This document shows, in pieces, positions 58,740 to 64,000 of a stretch of 64,000 nt of DNA. The notes under the pieces are model-generated. The model searched no databases. It saw nothing but the letters and a program-made list of their open reading frames with translations, and was not told where the DNA came from. The DNA is from Bog-473 sp963730785 (GTDB taxonomy: Bacteria; Actinomycetota; Acidimicrobiia; Acidimicrobiales; RAAP-2). How positions within the stretch are numbered: position 1 is the first letter of the stretch; the number at the start of each line of letters is the position of its first letter. Position numbers and translations under genes: made by a program. The stretch lies in contig CAVSTF010000016.1 in NCBI GenBank assembly GCA_963730785.1, positions 1 to 64,000 on the forward strand, given 5' to 3'.

Positions 58740-60161
58740 ATGATCGACTTCCGCACCACCTCGCTCGAAGAGCTCTCCCGCCAGGTGCGGGGCAAGAGCA
58801 TCAGTGCGAGGGAGATGACGCAGGCGGCGCTCGACAATATCGAGCAGCTGAATCCCACCTACAACGCCTTCGTGGCTGTCGACGCCGAACGGGCGTTGGC
58901 GGAAGCGGCCGCGCTGGATGAGACGATCGCCCAAGGCGCCGATCCCGGGCCGCTGGCTGGGATTCCCCTAGCGGTCAAGGACACGCACGATGCACTCGGC
59001 TACCGGACGACGAATGGGTCGCCGATGCTGGCCGATGCAGCGGTGGCCGCCAATGACAGTCAGTTCGTGGCCCGGCTGCGGGCCGCCGGCTGTGTGGTGG
59101 TCGGCAAGACCAACACTCCCGAGTTCGCCTGGAGTGCCAATACGACCAACGCCGTTTTCGGCGCCACCGCCAACCCGTATAACCCGGCTCATGGGGCGGG
59201 CGGCTCATCGGGCGGTGCGGCGGCGGCCTTGGCGGCCGGCATGGTCCCGCTCGCCACCGGTTCTGACGGCGGCGGTTCCATCCGCATCCCTTCGTCCGTG
59301 TGTGGATTGTCCGGCATGAAGCCCTCGTTGGGCCGCATCCCGGGCGGCGGCATCGCACCCCCCGGCTGGCTGGACCTATCGACGAATGGGCCGATGGCCC
59401 GCCGGATAGAGGATGTGGTGACGGCACTGAACGTGGCGGTCGGCCCGGATCCGACGGACTTGCGGGCCCTCCCCCGCCCGGAAGCATCGTGGCTCGATGC
59501 ACTGACCGACCCTCATGTACCCGTCCGTATCGCCTGGGCTCCCACCCTCGGCTACGCCGACGTGGACGCCGAGGTCATGGCCCTGTGCGAGAAGGCGGTG
59601 GGCACGCTCGAATCCCTCGGCGCCGAAGTGACGGTCGTCGACACCGTGTTCGACGAAGACCCGGTGGGTGACTTCCTCACCCTCATGGGGGTCTGCCAAC
59701 TGCGCACGATGCGGCCGTTGATGGGGCATCCGAGGTGGGAGGAATCCGACCCGATCCTGCGGGCCATCATCGGTGCGGCGGAGGCAACATCGGCCGAGGA
59801 TCTCGTGCGGCTCTTCGACCGATTCCACACCATGAACCTTCGGCTGGTGGAGTTGTTCCACTCGGCCCGGATTCTGGTCACGCCGACCTGTGCCGGCGTG
59901 GCGCCGCTCAAGGGTGAGGGCTCGGGCGCCGTCAATGGTGTGCTGACCGCCAACTGGGTGCAGCTCACCTATCCGTTCAACATGACCCGTTCGCCGGCGG
60001 CCAGTGTGTGCGTCGGTCTGCAGTCGGACGGGCTGCCGGTGGGGTTGCAGTTGGTTGGACCGCAACACGGTGACTTGGTGGTCTTGCGTACGGCGGCCGC
60101 GCTGGAGGCGGCGCTGGATCTTGAGGCTGCGTTGTTGGCCGGCGTCGCGTTACACGCCTAA
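58740..60161 (+). CDS. Amidase signature-family hydrolase
   Basis: 473 residues, MIDFRTTSLEELSRQVRGKS. The catalytic triad of the family is present: Lys in LAGIPLAVKDTHDALGYRTT, cis-Ser in GAGGSSGGAAAALAAGMVPL and the nucleophile in ATGSDGGGSIRIPSSVCGLS. The upstream loop ARLRAAGCVVVGKTNTPEFA is typical. Such enzymes hydrolyse aliphatic or aryl amides; the GatA role is unlikely because gatB/gatC are absent and the length fits stand-alone amidases. Intact; the stop TAA lies in a CGCCTAAGGGGG motif that also supplies the ribosome site of the following P450. Confidence 0.92.
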   Translation: MIDFRTTSLEELSRQVRGKSISAREMTQAALDNIEQLNPTYNAFVAVDAERALAEAAALDETIAQGADPGPLAGIPLAVKDTHDALGYRTTNGSPMLADAAVAANDSQFVARLRAAGCVVVGKTNTPEFAWSANTTNAVFGATANPYNPAHGAGGSSGGAAAALAAGMVPLATGSDGGGSIRIPSSVCGLSGMKPSLGRIPGGGIAPPGWLDLSTNGPMARRIEDVVTALNVAVGPDPTDLRALPRPEASWLDALTDPHVPVRIAWAPTLGYADVDAEVMALCEKAVGTLESLGAEVTVVDTVFDEDPVGDFLTLMGVCQLRTMRPLMGHPRWEESDPILRAIIGAAEATSAEDLVRLFDRFHTMNLRLVELFHSARILVTPTCAGVAPLKGEGSGAVNGVLTANWVQLTYPFNMTRSPAASVCVGLQSDGLPVGLQLVGPQHGDLVVLRTAAALEAALDLEAALLAGVALHA

Positions 60162-60173
60162 GGGGGAAGTTGT

Positions 60174-61481
60174 ATGAGTGGAGCCGACGTCAGCCGCCTC
60201 ACCGATCCGTCGTTGTATGAGTTCGGTGACCCCTTTGCGTTGTATGCCGAACTGCGGGAAACGGCGCCGGTGGCGTGGCATGAGCCGGACGAGCGGGCGG
60301 GTGGGTTTTGGGCGGTGACGACGCATCCGGAGGTGGCGTCGATTGGGACGGATCCGGAGGCGTTTTGCTCGTCGCAGGGGATTTTGACCGACGAGATCGG
60401 CAAGGCGTACGACTCGCCGCCGACCATGATGCACACGGATCCGCCGGTGCACACCCGGTATCGGCGCCTGGTGCAGCCGGGTTTTCGGCCGTCCATGGTG
60501 CGGCTTATGGAGGCGGGGGTGGCGGCCAAGGCGGGGGCGTTGGTGGCGGGGATTCCGGCGGGCGAGGCGGTGGATGTGGTGGCGACGGTGACGGTGCCGT
60601 ACCCGCTGCAGGTGATCTGCGAGTTGATGGGGGTGGATGGGGAGCAGTGGCCGCGGTTTTACGAGTGGTCGGAGGCGATGATCCCGGGGAATATCGAGCT
60701 GGCGGCGGAGGCACGGGAGGCGATGCTGGCCGAGATGTTCGGGTATCTGTACGGCGTGGCGGAGGAGCGGCGGGCGGCGCCGGCTGGTGATTTGATTTCG
60801 GAGTTGGTGCGGGCGGATGCGTCGGCCGTGCACGAGGCGTGGGATTCGGGGGCGCCGGGGGGTGCGGGTGCGCATGGCGAGAGTGCGCATGGCGGCGTTG
60901 GTGTCGATGCGCATGGCGGGACCGAAGGCGAGATTGACCCCGATGATCGGCTGAGCGATCTCGAGATGTCGATGTTCATGATCCAGCTGCTGGTGGCGGG
61001 GAATGAGACGACTCGGAACCTGTTGTCGGGTGGGTTGGCGACCATGGCGGAGCATCCGGACCAGTGGGCCGCCATGCGGGGGGATCGTTCCTTGGTGCCA
61101 GGCGCCGTCGAGGAGTTCCTGCGTTGGACGACGCCCGTGGTGTCGTTCATGCGTACGGCGACCCGGGCGACATCGATTCGGGGCCAGGCGATTGCGGAGG
61201 GCGATCCGGTGCTGCTGGTCTACGCCTCAGCGAATCGTGATGAGGCCGTATTCGGGCCTGACGCTGATCAGTTCCGTATCGACCGGCATCCGAACCCGCA
61301 TTTGAGTTTTGGATTCGGGCCGCACTTCTGTCTAGGCGCCGCCTTGGCCCGCCTCGAGGCGAAGGTGATGCTCAACGAGTTGCTTGATCGATTCGCCACG
61401 CTGACGCTGGCTGGTGAGGTTGAGCGCAGCCCGAGCCCGGTCATCGCTGGTGTTCGCAAGGCGCCGCTGATCTTCGCCTGA
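60174..61481 (+). CDS. Cytochrome P450
   Basis: 435 residues, MSGADVSRLTDPSLYEFGDP; GGGGGAAG is five bases before the ATG. The I-helix oxygen-binding motif is FMIQLLVAGNETTRNLLSGG, the ExxR motif is in AVEEFLRWTTPVVSFMRTAT, and the heme loop LSFGFGPHFCLGAALARLEA holds the Cys ligand. These match bacterial class I P450s acting on steroid or cholesterol-like and cyclic substrates. A Gly/Ala/His insertion (GAPGGAGAHGESAHGGVG) before the I-helix is unusual. Redox partners are not encoded here. It ends before a convergent secreted protein gene, with a terminator hairpin between. Confidence 0.95.
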   Translation: MSGADVSRLTDPSLYEFGDPFALYAELRETAPVAWHEPDERAGGFWAVTTHPEVASIGTDPEAFCSSQGILTDEIGKAYDSPPTMMHTDPPVHTRYRRLVQPGFRPSMVRLMEAGVAAKAGALVAGIPAGEAVDVVATVTVPYPLQVICELMGVDGEQWPRFYEWSEAMIPGNIELAAEAREAMLAEMFGYLYGVAEERRAAPAGDLISELVRADASAVHEAWDSGAPGGAGAHGESAHGGVGVDAHGGTEGEIDPDDRLSDLEMSMFMIQLLVAGNETTRNLLSGGLATMAEHPDQWAAMRGDRSLVPGAVEEFLRWTTPVVSFMRTATRATSIRGQAIAEGDPVLLVYASANRDEAVFGPDADQFRIDRHPNPHLSFGFGPHFCLGAALARLEAKVMLNELLDRFATLTLAGEVERSPSPVIAGVRKAPLIFA

Positions 61482-61563
61482 CGACATTGGAAACACCTCT
61501 GTGGCAATGAGCGCAGCGAATGCATTTACTGCCGCCTTCGCTACGCTCAGTTGCCCTGCCGCA

Positions 61564-61582
61564 CGAGTCCCTTTGGGACTCG
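61564..61582. terminator. Hairpin between convergent P450 and secreted repeat protein
   Basis: CGAGTCCC (61564-61571) and GGGACTCG (61575-61582) pair perfectly with a TTT loop. It lies 83 bases after the P450 stop and 45 bases after the stop of the convergent gene, so it may end transcripts from either side. Confidence 0.55.
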
Positions 61583-61626
61583 ATTGGCCTCTGTGATGAA
61601 GGGCAGGCTTCTGATTAGTACCCGGC

Positions 61627-63612
61627 TTAGTAACCCGTGGCGGCGATGATCGGACCGTTGAGGTTTGTGCCGGACATGTCGCCGTCGCTTGGGGCATCGC
61701 CGAAGTCGTAGACCTTGCCCTTGGCAGTCGCCACCCAGTAGCCCGCCCCATCAGAAGGGGCGAAGATGGCGGTAGCTGGGTTTGAGGCGCTCGTGGCACC
61801 GGCGGGCAGACTGCCGAAACCGGTGGCATCGCCGTAGGAGAAGACGGTGCCATTGGCATCGAGGATCCAGTACCCGCCGCCGTCAGGGGTGCGCACGATG
61901 GATGTAATGGCCGAAGTCTGTGGTCCTGGTCCTCCGAAGCTGGGTGCGTCACCAAATGAATAGATGTGTCCGGTTGCCGTGACCAGCCAATAGCCCTTTC
62001 CGGATTGATCAGGGGCGACGCCGACCGCAGCGCCAGAGCAGCCACCTGGCAGCGAAGGACAGGAGCCGGCGAAGGTGGCGTTAAAAGCGAAGATCCCTCC
62101 GTCCGAAGCCACCAAGAAGTAGCCGTTCCCTGAAGGCGATGGCACCATGCCCACGATCGGTGCGTTGAGATGCTTGCCTCCGGTCGTGCCCGCCGGAGCG
62201 AAGCCGAGGCCGGGAAGGGAACCTACGAACGGGGCGTTGAAGCCGAAGATCCCTCCGTCCGAAGCCACCAACCAATAGCCAGTGCCGTCGGCCTTCGGGG
62301 TGATGCCAACTACTGGACGATTCAGCTTCAAGTTGCCGGTCGAGCCGTGGAACTGTGCGCTCCCGAAGTTGAAGATGCCTCCATCGGAGCCCACCAACCA
62401 ATAGCCATGGGTCACACCCACAACGACGGCGGGAGTCAACTGCGGTCCATCGATGCCGGCGACCGTGGCCGAACCGGCCCCGACACAGGACGTGATGGTG
62501 GGACACGAGACCGCCCGCGGCACGAGGGCTCCGTTGTTGGTCAACACCTGCGGGGTCCATGTGCCGGCTGACAGGGTTTCGACGAGCGTGTCGGGCTCGT
62601 TTGCCGTGGGTGATGAACGCCAGCTGCCCATGGCTACACATGAGGTGATGCTGGACGGGCACGACACGCCGAACAGTCCATTGCTGACACCGCCCCCGCC
62701 TGCACCAGGAATAATGCTCGTCGTCCACGTGCTTCCCGAGAGCGTCTCAGATACGCCGGCGTTCGCCGAACTGGATGATCCATCGCCAACGGCAAGGCAG
62801 GAGGTCGACGACGCACACGAGATCCCGTCGAGACTTTCACCCGCAGCCAACGTCGTGACGGTCCATGTTGATCCCGAGAGCGTCTCTGCCAACCCGTTGC
62901 TGGTGGAACTGGTGCCCCAGTAGCCGACCGCCACGCAAGAGGTCAGCGAGAAACAACGTAGGCCGTTGATTTGGAGGTTGGTCGAACCATCGGGATCGGT
63001 GGATGCCATTTGGGTCCACGTCGAACCGGACAGTTCATCGAAGAGCGCGTGGGTGTCGCCGCTGCTGTCGGTGTAGTTCCCGGCGGCCACACAGGAGGTG
63101 ATGGACACACAGGAAATTGACGTGAGATTGGAGATCGTGGCATCGCTAGGTGCCAACCCACTCGTGATTCCCGACCAGACGCCCCCGCTCAAGGTTTCTA
63201 CCAACGGGCCGTCGCCCGCCGTATTGCCACCATTCGGCCCTTGGCCGCCGACGGCAATGCACGACGTCATGGATGCGCACCAAATGCCGACGAGTTGCGG
63301 GAAGGTGTATCCCTGATCGTCCAAATCGGTGGCGGTCCAGGTCCCGCTGCTCAAGGTGTCGACCAGCGCGCCAAACGGACTAGTGGCCGCTGCCCCAACG
63401 GCAATGCAATTACCGATGCTGACGCAGTCAATGCCACCGAACGCGATCCCGTTTCCGCTGCGTACGTTCTGCGACGAGTAGGTAACCGTCGCACCAGTCG
63501 TTGCCGAGGCCGATGAAGTCGGCAGTGTGGCAACCAATGCCCCAGCACCCACTATCGACGTCATGAATATCGCTACCAACGCGCGCAGTCTCGCGGACTT
63601 CCACCTGTGCAC
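61627..63612 (-). CDS. Secreted protein with seven Cys-pair repeats and six GYW repeats
   Basis: About 661 residues. GTG 63612 (HRWKSARLRALVAIFMTSIV) follows AAGGGGGAAG and gives a normal signal peptide; an upstream GTG at 63657 would hide it. Part 1 has seven C-x5/6-C repeats: DCVSIGNCIAVG, WCASMTSCIAVG, SCVSITSCVAAG, RCFSLTSCVAVG, SCASSTSCLAVG, SCPSSITSCVAMG and SCPTITSCVGAG, each followed by a strand such as VETLSGGVW or ETLSGSTWT. Part 2 has six GYW repeats, e.g. GYWLVGSDGGIFNFGSAQFH with LNRPVVGITP. The repeat numbers suggest a seven-bladed and a six-bladed propeller joined in one protein (inference). Extracellular; ligand unknown. Intact. Confidence 0.88.
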   Translation of the reverse strand: MHRWKSARLRALVAIFMTSIVGAGALVATLPTSSASATTGATVTYSSQNVRSGNGIAFGGIDCVSIGNCIAVGAAATSPFGALVDTLSSGTWTATDLDDQGYTFPQLVGIWCASMTSCIAVGGQGPNGGNTAGDGPLVETLSGGVWSGITSGLAPSDATISNLTSISCVSITSCVAAGNYTDSSGDTHALFDELSGSTWTQMASTDPDGSTNLQINGLRCFSLTSCVAVGYWGTSSTSNGLAETLSGSTWTVTTLAAGESLDGISCASSTSCLAVGDGSSSSANAGVSETLSGSTWTTSIIPGAGGGGVSNGLFGVSCPSSITSCVAMGSWRSSPTANEPDTLVETLSAGTWTPQVLTNNGALVPRAVSCPTITSCVGAGSATVAGIDGPQLTPAVVVGVTHGYWLVGSDGGIFNFGSAQFHGSTGNLKLNRPVVGITPKADGTGYWLVASDGGIFGFNAPFVGSLPGLGFAPAGTTGGKHLNAPIVGMVPSPSGNGYFLVASDGGIFAFNATFAGSCPSLPGGCSGAAVGVAPDQSGKGYWLVTATGHIYSFGDAPSFGGPGPQTSAITSIVRTPDGGGYWILDANGTVFSYGDATGFGSLPAGATSASNPATAIFAPSDGAGYWVATAKGKVYDFGDAPSDGDMSGTNLNGPIIAATGY

Positions 63613-63710
63613 TTGCTTCCCCCTTGAAAGTTGCTCGAGACATGAAACCACGGGCAACCGCTGGGGTCACTAGGACTTTCGTACCATTTGTTGGCCGGGG
63701 AGGGAAAGGG

Positions 63711-64000
63711 TTAGGCGTCGATGGTGAGGGTGTCGAGGAGGTCGGCGAAGCGGCGCTGAGCGTCAGCCCGCCGCGTCGGAATGTGCTCGGAGGGAACCTC
63801 GGTCGGCTCGTAGCCCTTCAGGATCCGGCGAGCCACGGTCTGCTTGTGGACCTCGTCGGGACCGTCGTAGAGGCGGGCGGCGCGGGCGGCTCGGTACATG
63901 GACTCGAGGGGCAGGTCGCAGGAGTAGCCGAGCGAGCCGTGGACCTGCAGCGCCCGGTCGATCACGTTGTAGAGCACGGTGGCCCCGTAGTACTTGATCA
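63711..64000 (-). CDS. Acyl-CoA dehydrogenase, C-terminal part (runs off window)
   Basis: The last 96 codons of a minus-strand gene that continues beyond 64000. The reading into the edge is IKYYGATVLYNVIDRALQVH, followed by GSLGYSCDLPLESMYRAARA, RLYDGPDEVHKQTVARRILK and the end ADLLDTLTIDA. ALQVHGSLGYSCDLPLExMYR-ARxxRLYDGPDEVHK is characteristic of the C-terminal domain of acyl-CoA dehydrogenases. Together with the APH-like kinase at the left end, it hints at fatty-acid catabolism, but the two are far apart. Confidence 0.88.
   Translation of the reverse strand, partial: IKYYGATVLYNVIDRALQVHGSLGYSCDLPLESMYRAARAARLYDGPDEVHKQTVARRILKGYEPTEVPSEHIPTRRADAQRRFADLLDTLTIDA

Overview
The window is high-GC DNA from an actinobacterium, most probably of the class Acidimicrobiia. 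Three observations support this: secreted proteins carrying the 'GYWLVASDGG' repeat that is abundant in that class, three luciferase-like F420 enzymes plus one deazaflavin-dependent reductase, and a histone-like HU with a mycobacterial-type Lys/Ala/Pro tail, alongside PAC2, DUF5522 and LppX-like proteins. There is no phage, transposon, rRNA or CRISPR array. One tRNA is present, tRNA-Ala(GGC).

Layout. 1-4.9 kb: holA (partial), a FolP2-like gene and a thioredoxin/TPR gene on the minus strand; an APH-like kinase, a PAC2 protein and an F420 oxidoreductase on the plus strand. 4.9-11.6 kb: O-methyltransferase, leuS, tRNA-Ala, a nucleotidyltransferase, a secreted Cys-pair repeat protein and a small orphan. 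11.7-17.6 kb: a complete peptide-type ABC importer with both ATPases in one polypeptide. 17.6-23.8 kb: a SigE-family sigma factor with a membrane partner, then a minus-strand run of class-III aminotransferase, HpnA-like epimerase and GH3 glycosidase. 24-32.2 kb: F420 oxidoreductase, SDR, VOC protein, then an ECF41-type sigma factor with a UvrA-like ATPase and a DGPF protein with an ECF42-type sigma factor, a tiny membrane protein and a DUF1989 protein. 32.2-41.1 kb: S53 peptidase, secreted protein, CapA-like protein, HU, DUF5522, DUF4190, zinc alcohol dehydrogenase and a diiron protein. 41.2-44.7 kb: an operon of three paralogous proteins, each with two YbjQ (DUF74)-type domains, flanked by an unknown gene and a SnoaL-like gene. 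44.8-50 kb: deazaflavin reductase, GH43-plus-repeat protein, a Tat-exported berberine-bridge-type oxidase and a COG4315 protein. 50.2-61.5 kb: mostly co-directional genes of catabolic or regulatory look (VOC, CMD, DUF7064-like, LppX-like, AIM24, two methyltransferases, PPK2, F420 oxidoreductase, amidase, P450). 61.6-64 kb: a secreted protein combining two repeat families, and a partial acyl-CoA dehydrogenase.

Data quality matters for reading the list. More than twenty genes that are otherwise well conserved are interrupted by single frameshifts. In the cases I resolved by hand, most sit at G, C or T homopolymers and are repaired by removing one base. I therefore annotate these as single intact genes with probable sequence errors, not as pseudogenes. 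They are densest in 1-4.9 kb (three in the first 130 bases of holA) and absent from about 4.9-20.6 kb and 55.4-63.7 kb.

The features most worth following up are the triple double-domain YbjQ operon; a local surge of CCTAGG palindromes between 44.7 and 57.8 kb; in-frame G-rich hexamer expansions, some able to form G-quadruplexes, in the genes of 50-61 kb; and secreted proteins built from exactly seven Cys-pair repeats and/or six GYW repeats, which look like propellers.
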